NCBI GenBank assembly: GCA_947625025.1
Contig: CANQMQ010000009.1
Span: 1-64,000, forward strand
Direction of reading: 5' to 3'
DNA: 64,000 nucleotides
From: an uncultured Clostridia bacterium
Lineage (GTDB): Bacteria > Bacillota > Clostridia > Christensenellales > Borkfalkiaceae
The position numbers and the translations under genes are program-made. This document shows positions 6,253 to 14,171 of the stretch, in pieces; positions within the stretch are counted from its first letter, which is position 1, and every line of letters begins with the position of its first letter. The notes under the pieces were generated by a model. The model was not told where the DNA came from and did no database searches. It worked only from the letters and a program-made list of their open reading frames with translations.

Positions 6253-7197
6253 GTGGACGCTCGGATCACAAAATCGAGACTCGCCAACCTGCTCTCCTAC
6301 GATTGGCTCAAGATCCTGCTTGCCATCATCTTCGCAGCGGGCGCACTCCTCGTGTTCTTTACCACGGTGGGCACCCGCCCGGCACGGTATCAGGAATTCG
6401 AGATCTATGGCCACCCCGGCGTCGTCCGCGGAGAAGGGCTCACCGAACTTGCCACGACGCTCGAAGGGGGAGATGTCTTTTCGTACGAAATTCTCTCCGT
6501 AAACGCCACAAGTTTTGAGGATGAGCGGTACGGCTACGCGGCGCTCAACGCGAGGAGAGCGGCGGGGCAGGGGAATGTGCTGTTCATCGCCGACTACGCT
6601 CCCGAGGGCGAGGACCCGCTCGAATACGAGAACGGGCTTCGGCGCACCATCAAGGGGTACGTCATTCGGGATCCCGAGGGTTGGCACCTCGAAATGGTGC
6701 TCGAAGTGGAGGATTACTTCAAGGGCGCCGTCGCCTACGTCAAACAATTCTTCGGCGAAGATTGGGAAAACGGCACCCTCGATGAAGCCCGCGCCGAGCA
6801 GTGCTTCTACAATAGAAACGGAAAAGATAAGCGCTTCAAGACGGAAGCGCAGAAAAAGGAGGGCGTCGCCCTCGAAAAGGAGCGTTTATTGAGCCTTCGG
6901 GACGATTTGAAGGTGGTGCTTTCCGCCTTTGAACCCGATGAAACGGGAGAGCCTCTCCTCTCCGTCACGACCGTCACCGTAACCGATGATGCGGGAGAGC
7001 TCATCGGGGAGTACGGCGTCGGCATCAAGGTGGGCAGGCTTTCCCGCATTTCAAGCCTCTACTACTACGTCCTCGAGGATAAGACGCGCTCCGCAGAGCA
7101 GCTCAACATGCTCCTCTACAACAACGGGGATCGGCGGGGCGACCTCGAATACGAGACGGTTTCCTTCTTGCGCTACCTCATCGAGGCGTACAAATGA
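6253..7197 (+). CDS. Membrane-anchored protein of unknown function
   Basis: A 314-residue protein with a GTG start. One hydrophobic helix near the N-terminus (about 19-40, ILLAIIFAAGALLVFFTTVG) and a large, mostly polar domain after it, presumably outside the membrane. No catalytic motif or family recognised. It sits between lysS and the decarboxylase gene, overlapping the latter by 4 nt (ATGA), so it belongs to the greA operon. SD is weak (AAGGAAG, about 10 nt upstream). An assembly or regulatory role is possible but cannot be inferred from the sequence. Confidence 0.7.
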   Translation: MDARITKSRLANLLSYDWLKILLAIIFAAGALLVFFTTVGTRPARYQEFEIYGHPGVVRGEGLTELATTLEGGDVFSYEILSVNATSFEDERYGYAALNARRAAGQGNVLFIADYAPEGEDPLEYENGLRRTIKGYVIRDPEGWHLEMVLEVEDYFKGAVAYVKQFFGEDWENGTLDEARAEQCFYNRNGKDKRFKTEAQKKEGVALEKERLLSLRDDLKVVLSAFEPDETGEPLLSVTTVTVTDDAGELIGEYGVGIKVGRLSRISSLYYYVLEDKTRSAEQLNMLLYNNGDRRGDLEYETVSFLRYLIEAYK

Positions 7198-8231
7198 AGC
7201 TGCACATTGCAGACATGCTCCGCTTGCAGAGCGCGGAGCACCTCTCCTTCCATACCCCCGGGCACAAGCATGCGGGGGCGGACATCACAGAGCTCTCCTA
7301 TTCGGATAATCTCGCCTCTCCAATGGGCGTATTGAAGCAAGCGGAGGAGGACGTCGCCCAAATCTTGGGGGCAGACCGCTCCTTCCTCCTGACGGATGGG
7401 AGCACTTCGGGCGTGTATTCCATGCTATACACGATAAAGGTGGGGGGCATGTCCGCGGTTGCGGTGCCAAAATACGCTCACCCGAGCGTGTTCCGCGGGT
7501 GCAAACTCATGGGGCTCACCCCCGTCTGCATGCACCAGGAGGTGGAATACGGCATCCCGCTTCAACCCTCTGTAGAGGAGATGGCGAACGCCCTAAAGCG
7601 GGCCGATGCCCTCCTTCTCACCTCCCCCGATTACTACGGATTTTTGCCCAACCTTTTAGAAGCGAGGCGGCTTGCGGGGGAGAAGCCCCTCCTCATCGAC
7701 GGGGCACACGGCTCCCATCTCCACTTTTGCGGGAATTACGCGGGGCGCTTCGCCGATCTATGGGTGGACGGGGTGCACAAATCCCTTCCCGCCCTCACGC
7801 AGGGGGCAGTCGTCTCGGCGAAGGGCAAGTGGGCAGACCAACTCTTTGGCTCCGTGAAATATTTCCGCACCACCTCCCCCTCCTATCCCATCCTCGCGAG
7901 CGTGGAGTATGCCGTAAAATACCCGCGGAATCTCGAGATCGAGCGGGCGGCGGAGGCATTTAAGAGGGAATTTTCCCTGCTCAAAAATGACGATTGGAGC
8001 AAGCTCGTCGTCCCCTTCGGGAAAAACTGCGGCGTTGCACAAGCTGCCTTGGAGCGGGCGGAGGTGTACCCCGAATTCAACGACGGCAACTACCTCATGT
8101 TTTACCTCTCCCCCAAGACGCGGGAGGAGGACCTCTCCCGCCTCGGGGCCATGCTCAAAACGTTGGAGCGGGGTATCGTAGAAAAGAGCGCCCCCGCAGG
8201 CGCAATTCCCATCTATTCGGAGGAACCGTGA
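7194..8231 (+). CDS. Orn/Lys/Arg decarboxylase family PLP protein, short form
   Basis: A 345-residue fold-type I PLP enzyme. HTPGHK (residues 20-25), LTDGSTSG, DGAHGSH (169-175, cofactor Asp) and DGVHKSLPALTQ with the Schiff-base Lys196 are all present, as in Bacillus YaaO and bacterial arginine or lysine decarboxylases. Those proteins are about 470-490 residues; here the C-terminal small domain is abbreviated, so substrate and activity are uncertain. In Bacillus yaaO precedes tmk, holB and ricT; tmk is missing from this copy of the block. It overlaps holB (GTGA). Confidence 0.88.
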   Translation: MKLHIADMLRLQSAEHLSFHTPGHKHAGADITELSYSDNLASPMGVLKQAEEDVAQILGADRSFLLTDGSTSGVYSMLYTIKVGGMSAVAVPKYAHPSVFRGCKLMGLTPVCMHQEVEYGIPLQPSVEEMANALKRADALLLTSPDYYGFLPNLLEARRLAGEKPLLIDGAHGSHLHFCGNYAGRFADLWVDGVHKSLPALTQGAVVSAKGKWADQLFGSVKYFRTTSPSYPILASVEYAVKYPRNLEIERAAEAFKREFSLLKNDDWSKLVVPFGKNCGVAQAALERAEVYPEFNDGNYLMFYLSPKTREEDLSRLGAMLKTLERGIVEKSAPAGAIPIYSEEP

Positions 8232-9169
8232 AGCAGCTCTTGCGTACCACAACCGCATATCGGCTGTATCTCAGGGATGCCGAAGAGGGGAGCACGGCGC
8301 ATACCACGCTCGTGCTCTTCCCCGATGCCGTATACCTTCGGGCACTGCTTTTGGAGTGCGCAAAGGCGTTCTTCGGGGCAGAGGAGGGCGGGCGCGTGGC
8401 GCGGCTGTTGGAGGAGGAGAGCTTTTCGGATTGCCTCTTCTTCCCGCCCAAGGGGGAGAAGTATACGGCAGACCTTGCGGCCTCCATCGTGGAGGAGAGT
8501 ATGCTCCGCCCCGTCGAGGGGCAGAAGAAGCTCTTCGTCCTCGACGATTTCGGCTCTGCGACGCCGCTCGTACAGAATAAACTTTTGAAGCTCTTGGAAG
8601 AACCCCCCGCGGGCGTCTTTTTCCTGCTCGGGGCGGCGGATGAGCATGCCCTGCTCGCAACGGTGCTCTCCCGTGCCAAGAAGCTCTCCGTGCCCCCCTT
8701 TTCGGAGGAGGAGGTGTACGCGGCCCTTCGCCGTCAGTATGAAAAACTTCCCGATTTGAAGGAGGCAGCGGCGGCGAGCGGCGGGCTGTATTCGGTGGCG
8801 GAGGCCCTGCTCTCAGACGGCGGAACCGAATTTTCGGCGGCGGAGGAGTTACTTCTCACCCCGAGCCCCGAGGCGCTCTGCCGCAGTTTGGGGGACGTGA
8901 AGGAGAAGAAGCCCTACCTTTCCGCCCTCCGCTTGGTGCTCCGCGATGCCCTTTTCCTCTCCGTGGGGCAGGAGAAGTACTGCGCAAGGCGGGGGCAAAA
9001 TCTCAACAACATTTCTTTGGAATACCCCGCAGGCGCCCTCATAGCGGGCATCGGATTCGTCGCCGATGCGGAGCGGGAGATACAGTTCAATGCGAATTTC
9101 GGGCAGGCGCTTCTAAGTTTCGCCGTCCGGATCCGGGAGGAGAAAGCAAGATGGCAAACGTTGTCGTAA
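8228..9169 (+). CDS. holB: DNA polymerase III delta-prime-type subunit
   Basis: A 313-residue protein read from GTG 8228, which overlaps the previous stop (GTGA). Residues 100-165 are the AAA+ core typical of delta-prime: KKLFVLDDFGSATPLVQNKLLKLLEEPP and then LLATVLSRAKKLSVPPFS. No Walker A motif is seen in the N-terminal part and no four-Cys zinc module is present, so this is a non-ATP-binding clamp-loader subunit. Position between the YaaO-like gene and ricT matches Bacillus holB. An in-frame extension upstream to 7994 lies entirely within the decarboxylase gene and is rejected. Confidence 0.88.
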   Translation: MKQLLRTTTAYRLYLRDAEEGSTAHTTLVLFPDAVYLRALLLECAKAFFGAEEGGRVARLLEEESFSDCLFFPPKGEKYTADLAASIVEESMLRPVEGQKKLFVLDDFGSATPLVQNKLLKLLEEPPAGVFFLLGAADEHALLATVLSRAKKLSVPPFSEEEVYAALRRQYEKLPDLKEAAAASGGLYSVAEALLSDGGTEFSAAEELLLTPSPEALCRSLGDVKEKKPYLSALRLVLRDALFLSVGQEKYCARRGQNLNNISLEYPAGALIAGIGFVADAEREIQFNANFGQALLSFAVRIREEKARWQTLS

Positions 9170-9993
9170 TCAAATTCAAGGGCAATCCCAAGCCCTACTA
9201 TTTCACTTCGGGCGGGCTCACCTTGAAGCGGGGGAACCATGTGATTGTGGAGACGGCCCGCGGCCTCGAATACGGCTCTGTGGTGCTCCCCGAAAAGGAA
9301 GTGCCCGAGGAGGCCATCACGCCTCCCTTGAAGCCCGTCGTCCGCATTGCCACCCCCGAGGACGAGGAAATTGTGGCAAAGAACGAGGCACGCCGCCCCG
9401 AGGCCATGAAAATTTGCAAGGAGAAAATAGCGGCCCGCGGCCTTCAAATGAAGCTCATCGGGTGCGAATTCACCTTCGACGGCAATAAGGTAATTTTCAC
9501 GTTTACGGCAGACGGACGGGTGGATTTCCGCGAACTTGTAAAGGACCTTGCCTCCGTATTCCGTATCCGCATCGAACTCAAGCAGGTGGGGAGCCGCGAT
9601 GAGGCCAAGATCTTGGGCGGGGTTGCTCCGTGCGGCAGGGAAGTGTGCTGTGCGGGGTGCATGCCCGAATTCCAGAAAGTCTCCATCAAGATGGCGAAAA
9701 ACCAGGGCCTCTCCCTCAATCCCGGCAAGATCAGCGGGCTTTGCGGGCGGCTGATGTGCTGCCTCGGCTACGAGAATGAGTACTACGCCGAAGCCTGCAA
9801 GAAGGTGCCCAAGCTCGGGGCCATGGTGGAGACGCCCGAAGGCACGGGGGCGGTGATCGCCGTCAACATGCTCAAGATGGAAGTGAAGGTAAAAATCGAG
9901 AAGGAAGGGGCGGTGTTTTACCGCGATTACCCCGTCTCCGAAATCAAATTCGGCAAGGGGGACGCGGAGGACAATAAAAATCCCGAAGAATAA
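9151..9993 (+). CDS. ricT: PSP1-domain protein RicT (YaaT)
   Basis: A 280-residue protein with the PSP1 C-terminal domain. Cys residues in GGVAPCGREVCCAGCM and ISGLCGRLMCCLGYE are the conserved set that, in Bacillus, helps the RicA-RicF-RicT complex bind [4Fe-4S] clusters and guide RNase Y mRNA maturation and sporulation phosphorelay. RicA and RicF are not in the window. It overlaps the holB end by 19 nt with a good SD (GGGAGGAG), so it is translationally coupled. Confidence 0.93.
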   Translation: MANVVVIKFKGNPKPYYFTSGGLTLKRGNHVIVETARGLEYGSVVLPEKEVPEEAITPPLKPVVRIATPEDEEIVAKNEARRPEAMKICKEKIAARGLQMKLIGCEFTFDGNKVIFTFTADGRVDFRELVKDLASVFRIRIELKQVGSRDEAKILGGVAPCGREVCCAGCMPEFQKVSIKMAKNQGLSLNPGKISGLCGRLMCCLGYENEYYAEACKKVPKLGAMVETPEGTGAVIAVNMLKMEVKVKIEKEGAVFYRDYPVSEIKFGKGDAEDNKNPEE

Positions 9994-10015
9994 TCGCTGA
10001 ATTTGCCGAAAAACC

Positions 10016-10044
10016 TTTACGAATGAAAATTTATATGCTATAAT
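10016..10044 (+). promoter_or_regulatory. Ferredoxin gene promoter
   Basis: TTTACG (10016-10021), 17-bp spacer, TATAAT (10039-10044). It is followed by GGAGGTGGAG 3-12 nt before ATG 10072. Confidence 0.7.
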
Positions 10045-10071
10045 ACCCGTAAGAATTTATGGAGGTGGAGT

Positions 10072-10242
10072 ATGGCTCATACCATCACGGACGAATGCGT
10101 AGCCTGCGGCGCATGTGCGGATGTCTGCCCCGTCGGAGCGATCTCTGCGGGTGACTCGAAGTTTGTCGTAGACCCCGATGTCTGCATCGACTGCGGCGCC
10201 TGCGAAGACGGCTGCCCTACGGGAGCGATCAAAGCAGAGTAA
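10072..10242 (+). CDS. 2[4Fe-4S] ferredoxin
   Basis: A 56-residue clostridial-type ferredoxin, start MAHTITDECVACGAC. Two CxxCxxCxxxCP motifs are complete: C-VA-C-GA-C-ADV-CP and C-ID-C-GA-C-EDG-CP, giving two low-potential [4Fe-4S] clusters for electron transfer in anaerobic metabolism. It has its own promoter and a strong terminator (10259-10278), so it is a single-gene unit inserted between ricT and trmN, which are close neighbours in Bacillus. Confidence 0.96.
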   Translation: MAHTITDECVACGACADVCPVGAISAGDSKFVVDPDVCIDCGACEDGCPTGAIKAE

Positions 10243-10258
10243 CCAAAAAGGGAGAAGG

Positions 10259-10283
10259 GAGCGCGGGGGACCGCGCTCTTTTC
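10259..10283 (+). terminator. Ferredoxin terminator
   Basis: GAGCGCGG (10259-10266) pairs with CCGCGCTC (10271-10278), loop GGGA, followed by TTTTC. Confidence 0.85.
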
Positions 10284-10295
10284 ATCGTATTTTTT

Positions 10296-10961
10296 ATGCA
10301 AACTGTGGATACCCTCTCGAAGGGCTACAAAATCATACAGGATAGTGCGCTGTACCGCTTCACTTCGGATGCCGTGCACCTCTCCCGCTTCCTGAAGGCA
10401 AAGAAGGGGGAAGTCGTCGCCGATTTCTGTTCGGGGAGCGGCATCGTCGGCCTCAATTTCTATGCCGAAAACGAGGGCGTGAAGTCGGTAACCCTCTTCG
10501 AAATGCAAAGAGACCTTGCCGAGCTGAGCGCCAAAAGCGTTGCCCTCAACGGTTTGGAGGAGGTCTTTCGGGTGGAGAATGTGAAGCTACAGGAGATCGG
10601 GGGAGAGTATACCGAGAAGTTTTCGCTCATCCTCTGCAACCCGCCCTACGAGCGCGGCGGCTTCGAGAAGGCGGGGGAGCACATCGCCCCCTGCTTCAAG
10701 GAGCTCACGCTTACCCTTCCCGAACTTACGGAGGCCGCTTCCCGTTGCCTCAAATTCGGGGGAAGATTCGCCCTCATCCACAGGGCAGACCGCGTCTCGG
10801 AAGTGCTGTGCGCCCTGAGTAGCCACAATTTGGAGCCCAAAAAACTGCAATTTCTTGCGGGGAAGGCGGGCAGAAAGCCGTACGCCGTCCTCGTTGCCGC
10901 CACAAAGGGGGGAAGGGCGGGCGTCGATGTCCTGCCCACCCTCATCCGGGAGGATGTATGA
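10296..10961 (+). CDS. trmN: tRNA1(Val) A37 N6-methyltransferase family protein
   Basis: A 221-residue SAM-dependent methyltransferase. The SAM-binding motif is VVADFCSGSGIVGL (residues 40-53) and the catalytic NPPY motif for amino-group methylation is at about 115-118 (LILCNPPYERGG). The start resembles YabB/YfiC proteins (SKGYKIIQDSALYRFTSDAVHLSRF), which methylate A37 of tRNA-Val. It overlaps rsmI by 4 nt, the yabB-rsmI order of Bacillus. No SD is visible at ATG 10296, and the stretch before it is the ferredoxin terminator's U tract, so how it is transcribed is unclear. Confidence 0.88.
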   Translation: MQTVDTLSKGYKIIQDSALYRFTSDAVHLSRFLKAKKGEVVADFCSGSGIVGLNFYAENEGVKSVTLFEMQRDLAELSAKSVALNGLEEVFRVENVKLQEIGGEYTEKFSLILCNPPYERGGFEKAGEHIAPCFKELTLTLPELTEAASRCLKFGGRFALIHRADRVSEVLCALSSHNLEPKKLQFLAGKAGRKPYAVLVAATKGGRAGVDVLPTLIREDV

Positions 10962-11758
10962 TCTCATTCGTCGCCACCCCCATCGGGAACCTCAAGGATA
11001 TCACCCTTCGCGCCCTCGAAGAGCTCAAGGCGGCCGATGCCGTCTTCTGCGAGGACACCCGCCATACCATAAAACTGCTGACCGCTTACGAGATCAAAAA
11101 GCCGCTCTACGCCTGCCACAAGTTCAATGAACGGGAGGCGGCCGAAAAAATCATCGCGATGTCTAAGGAGGGCAAGCGCATCGCCATCGTATCCGATGCG
11201 GGTATGCCCGTCATCTCGGACCCGGGGCGGGAAGTTGCCAAGCTCTTGAAGGAGGCGGGGGAGAAGTTTACCGTGCTCCCGGGGGCATGCGCCTTCGTGT
11301 GCGCCCTCGTGCTCTCGGCCTTCCCTTCGGGCAAGTTTACCTTCGTCGGCTTCCTTCCCGATAAGCCTTCAGAACGGAGGGATGAGGTAAAACGGTATAC
11401 CCATGTCCGCGATACGCTCATCTTTCACTGTGCCCCGCAGGACATCGATGATTACGTTTCCGTCCTCTTTGAAGTGCTCGGGGAGCGGCGGGCTTGCCTC
11501 GTGCGCGAGATCACCAAGATCCATGAGGAGAGCCTTGAATTCATGCTCTCGGAGGGGTATCACGGGGAGAAGCGCGGCGAATGCGTGCTCCTCGTGGAGG
11601 GGGCGAAGGAGGAGAACCCGCTCCTTGCGCTCACCCCCCGTGAACACATCAAGGCATACATGGAGATGGGCCTCGAGAAGAAGGAGGCATTGAAGTGTGC
11701 GGCAAAGGACCGCGGCGTCTCCAAGAGTGAACTCTACCCCTTCGCCGTGGATCTATAG
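10958..11758 (+). CDS. rsmI: 16S rRNA C1402 2'-O-methyltransferase RsmI
   Basis: A 266-residue SAM methyltransferase of the tetrapyrrole-methylase fold. Signatures are FVATPIGNLKDITLRALE (residues 4-21), CEDTRHT, IAIVSDAGMPVISDPG and the PSGKFTFVGFLP segment. RsmI modifies C1402 in the ribosomal P site. Start ATG overlaps the trmN stop. The final codons and stop (GCCGTGGATCTATAG) are repeated almost exactly 270 nt downstream, at the far side of an inserted repeat element. Confidence 0.96.
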   Translation: MISFVATPIGNLKDITLRALEELKAADAVFCEDTRHTIKLLTAYEIKKPLYACHKFNEREAAEKIIAMSKEGKRIAIVSDAGMPVISDPGREVAKLLKEAGEKFTVLPGACAFVCALVLSAFPSGKFTFVGFLPDKPSERRDEVKRYTHVRDTLIFHCAPQDIDDYVSVLFEVLGERRACLVREITKIHEESLEFMLSEGYHGEKRGECVLLVEGAKEENPLLALTPREHIKAYMEMGLEKKEALKCAAKDRGVSKSELYPFAVDL

Positions 11759-12027
11759 AGGGATACGCATGACTTGGCTCCCCCTTGAGGGGGAGCTGTC
11801 ACCGAAGGTGACTGAGGGGGTGTTTCTAATGTGGTTCCAATTAGAATTCACCCCTTCCGCCCCCTGCGGGGGCACCCCCTTGCGGCGGTAGGAACCGCCA
11901 CAAGGTCCGTCGCGCCTGCCTGCGCTCCCGTCGCGGCACAGTTCACAGCGCACTGCGCTGTTGAACAGTATTGTGCCGCTCCTCCCTCGAGGGTGGGCAA
12001 GGAATGGGACCTTGCCGTGGATCTATA
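11744..12027. repeat. Repeat insertion flanked by a 14-bp direct repeat
   Basis: GCCGTGGATCTATA occurs at 11744-11757, where it encodes the end of rsmI, and again at 12014-12027. The 256 bp between them contain a palindromic element: CTCCCCCTTGAGGGGGAG at its left end (about 11771), a body with GTGGTTCCAATTAGAATTCA, and GGTGGGCAAGGA at its right end (about 11995). An inverted copy of the left part and body lies at 33739-33862. No ORF inside looks real. The arrangement resembles a non-autonomous insertion with target duplication. Confidence 0.7.
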
Positions 12028-12053
12028 AACCATCTCGAAAAAAGGAGAAAGGC

Positions 12054-13472
12054 ATGCTCGAACAGCTCTTTCCGAATTTCAAAGGAAACCGCGTGATTTC
12101 CAAAATGGCGGAGCTATACCACTCCCCGTGGTATTTGGGGCTCGTCGCCGTGCTCATCGCATGGAGTGAGATCTTCGGCCATGAGGCCGCCGTATACCCC
12201 ATTCTCATCGCACTCATGGGGGTGGGCCTTCTCGTCTCCGAAGATTCCCGCCCCGCCCTGCCTATCGTCCTCTTCGGTTACGTCAGCGTCGGGCACGATC
12301 ACAACCCCATCAAAGCGCCCGAATCCCTCTTCTATCAGAAGTGGTTTCAAATCGAGCTCTTCATCGTGCTCGGCATCGGCGTCGCCCTGCTCCTTCTGCG
12401 GGCCGTGCTCTCCATTCTGAAAGGGGCAAGGCTGCACCCGAAAATGCTCGGCGGCATGCTCTTTCTATCCCTTGCCTATCTCTTGGGCGGGCTCGGGAAC
12501 TTCTCTTCGAAGAGCTTTCTCTTCGGGTTTGTGCAGTGCGTCTCCCTGCTCTTCTTCTACCTCTTCTTCCTGCTCACCATGGATTGGGAGAAGGTGGAGC
12601 GCGATTACCTGCCCTTTGCCTTCCTTGTGCTTGGGCTCATCGTAGCCCTGCAAATTGCGGATATGTATACGCATGAGGGCGTATTCACGGAGGAAGGCGT
12701 CAACCGCAACTTCCTGTTTACGGGTTGGGGGGTATACAACAACGTCGCTTGCATCATGGCGATGTGCATCCCCGCCCCCTGCTATTTTGCGGCCACCAAG
12801 AAGGACGGATGGAAGTTTACGGTGCTCATGGTAATATTCTTCTTCTGCACCCTGCTCACCCAGAGCCGCGGCGGCATGCTCTTCGGAACGGTCACCTTCT
12901 GCGCCTGTGCGGGCTACCTCGTATTCCGCAAGGGGGGAAAGGACTGCGGCGGGCACGTTGCCGTATTCCTGTGTGTACTGACGGGTGCGCTCATCGCCTA
13001 CCTCGCCCTGTGGGAGAAAATCGCCTCCCTCTTCGCCTCGGTGATTGCGGCGGGTACCGATTCGAGCGGGCGGCTCGATATCTACAAGAACTGCTTCGAA
13101 GCCTTCTTAAGGGAGCCCTGCTTCGGGGTGGGATTCTACGATACCCCCGGCTTCGCCTTCCAATCGGTGGGGGGATTCATGCCGCCCCGTGCGCACGACA
13201 CCATCTTCCAACTTCTCGCCTCCTGCGGGCTATTCGGGCTCATCACCTACTTCGTGCACCGCGCCGATACCTTATACCTCTTCTTCAAGGGGCCGACCCC
13301 TCTCAAGAGCTTCTGCTTCTTCGTGACGCTCGCCCTCGTCTCCACGAGCCTTCTCGACTGCAACTTCTTCAACATCGGGCCCGTGCTCCTCTATTCGGTG
13401 GCGCTCGCCTTTGCGGAACGGGTGGATTTTTCACCGCGGCGGGTAAAAATGTTAAAAATTAACACGCTCTGA
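12054..13472 (+). CDS. O-antigen ligase-like membrane protein
   Basis: A 472-residue integral membrane protein with about 11-12 hydrophobic segments. The region TLLTQSRGGMLFGTVTF and the large loop SSGRLDIYKNCFEAFLREPCFGVGFYD ... HDTIFQLLASCGLFGL match the Wzy/O-antigen ligase (PF04932) pattern of transferring or polymerising lipid-linked glycans at the outer face of the membrane. In a Gram-positive it probably acts on a surface polysaccharide or teichoic-acid-like glycan. ATG 12054 has SD AAGGAG 5-7 nt upstream; the longer upstream reading runs into the repeat and is rejected. A GT2 glycosyltransferase lies 1.3 kb downstream on the other strand. Confidence 0.85.
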   Translation: MLEQLFPNFKGNRVISKMAELYHSPWYLGLVAVLIAWSEIFGHEAAVYPILIALMGVGLLVSEDSRPALPIVLFGYVSVGHDHNPIKAPESLFYQKWFQIELFIVLGIGVALLLLRAVLSILKGARLHPKMLGGMLFLSLAYLLGGLGNFSSKSFLFGFVQCVSLLFFYLFFLLTMDWEKVERDYLPFAFLVLGLIVALQIADMYTHEGVFTEEGVNRNFLFTGWGVYNNVACIMAMCIPAPCYFAATKKDGWKFTVLMVIFFFCTLLTQSRGGMLFGTVTFCACAGYLVFRKGGKDCGGHVAVFLCVLTGALIAYLALWEKIASLFASVIAAGTDSSGRLDIYKNCFEAFLREPCFGVGFYDTPGFAFQSVGGFMPPRAHDTIFQLLASCGLFGLITYFVHRADTLYLFFKGPTPLKSFCFFVTLALVSTSLLDCNFFNIGPVLLYSVALAFAERVDFSPRRVKMLKINTL

Positions 13473-13519
13473 ACGCAACGCTTGGAAAAAAATTTTTTCG
13501 ACAAAATTCGGCAAAATCA

Positions 13520-13548
13520 TTTACATCAAAAAGGAATTATCCTATAAT
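13520..13548 (+). promoter_or_regulatory. Orphan sigma-A promoter
   Basis: TTTACA (13520-13525), 17-bp spacer, TATAAT (13543-13548). No plus-strand ORF follows; the next genes are on the minus strand. It appears to drive the candidate small RNA. Confidence 0.75.
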
Positions 13549-13551
13549 AGA

Positions 13552-13660
13552 GGCACAAACGAGGTCGCAAGGCCCCGTGCCGATAAGATAGCTCATAATT
13601 TTTCCCCCTTATCATATAGTAAACCCCCTCGAGGCGCAAGTTTCGAGGGGGTTTACTGTT
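13552..13660 (+). ncRNA. Candidate small structured RNA
   Basis: About 105 nt between an orphan promoter and a strong hairpin. Stem 1 is GGCAC (13552-13556) with GTGCC, enclosing an AAAC bulge and a GGTC-GCAA-GGCC hairpin with a GNRA tetraloop. Stem 2 pairs GATAAG with CTTATC. Stem 3 is a perfect 15-bp hairpin, AGTAAACCCCCTCGA (13618-13632) with its complement (13643-13657), which probably also terminates spmAB from the other strand. It has no SD or ORF. I do not recognise the family; it is not 6S, SRP RNA or a riboswitch I know. Confidence 0.6.
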
Positions 13661-14171
13661 ACAAAAATTTGCATAAAAAGCACCCCGCAACTACTCCAAA
13701 GAAGTTTGCAACGAGGGAGATGGCAATGGGAAGGGCGAGGCGCTTTTTCTTCTGCCCCGCAAAGTACACGGCAGAGATATAGAACACCGTCTCAGAGGAG
13801 CCGTATGCCACACAGGCACACCGCCCGATGTAGCTATCCGCACCGTATTTCGTTAAAAGTTCGGAGAGAATGGCGGTAGACCCGCTCCCCGAAAAGGGCT
13901 TGATGAGCACGAGGGGGGAGATCTCGGAGGGGATACCGAAGAGGGTGAAGGCGGGTCGCAACAGCTTGGTGATCGCCTCCGCGAGGCCGCTTGCCTCAAA
14001 GAGTTCGGAGAGGATGAGCATGGAGGCGAGGTAGGGGAAGAGGGAGAGGATGAGGGGCACCGCCTCCTTCACCCCATCCGTGAAGCAATCGTAGAGCTTG
14101 ATCCGCCGTATGAGTGCATACAAAAACACCCCCAAGAAGAGGAGGGGGATGAGGAGGGAGACGAAGTTCAC
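13659..14171 (-). CDS. spmB: Spore maturation protein B
   Basis: A 170-residue membrane protein read from GTG 14171, which overlaps the spmA stop (GTGA). It has the nucleoside-recognition (Gate) domain features KPFSGSGSTAILSELLTKYG and AYGSSETVFYISAVYFAGQK, strongly conserved in SpmB. With SpmA it is needed for spore core dehydration in Bacillus. The longer reading to 14720 covers spmA in another frame and is rejected. The stop codon abuts the 15-bp hairpin at 13618-13657. Confidence 0.92.
   Translation of the reverse strand: MNFVSLLIPLLFLGVFLYALIRRIKLYDCFTDGVKEAVPLILSLFPYLASMLILSELFEASGLAEAITKLLRPAFTLFGIPSEISPLVLIKPFSGSGSTAILSELLTKYGADSYIGRCACVAYGSSETVFYISAVYFAGQKKKRLALPIAISLVANFFGVVAGCFLCKFL

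Noticed and set aside
11961-12053. Upstream extension of the O-antigen-ligase-like protein
   Set aside because: It runs through the inserted repeat and its flanking duplication; ATG 12054 has a clear SD.
13552-13660. A known riboswitch (c-di-GMP, guanidine or similar) or 6S RNA
   Set aside because: The CGCAAGGCC text is only superficially like c-di-GMP-I; no plus-strand gene follows to regulate, and the length and stem order do not fit 6S or SRP RNA.
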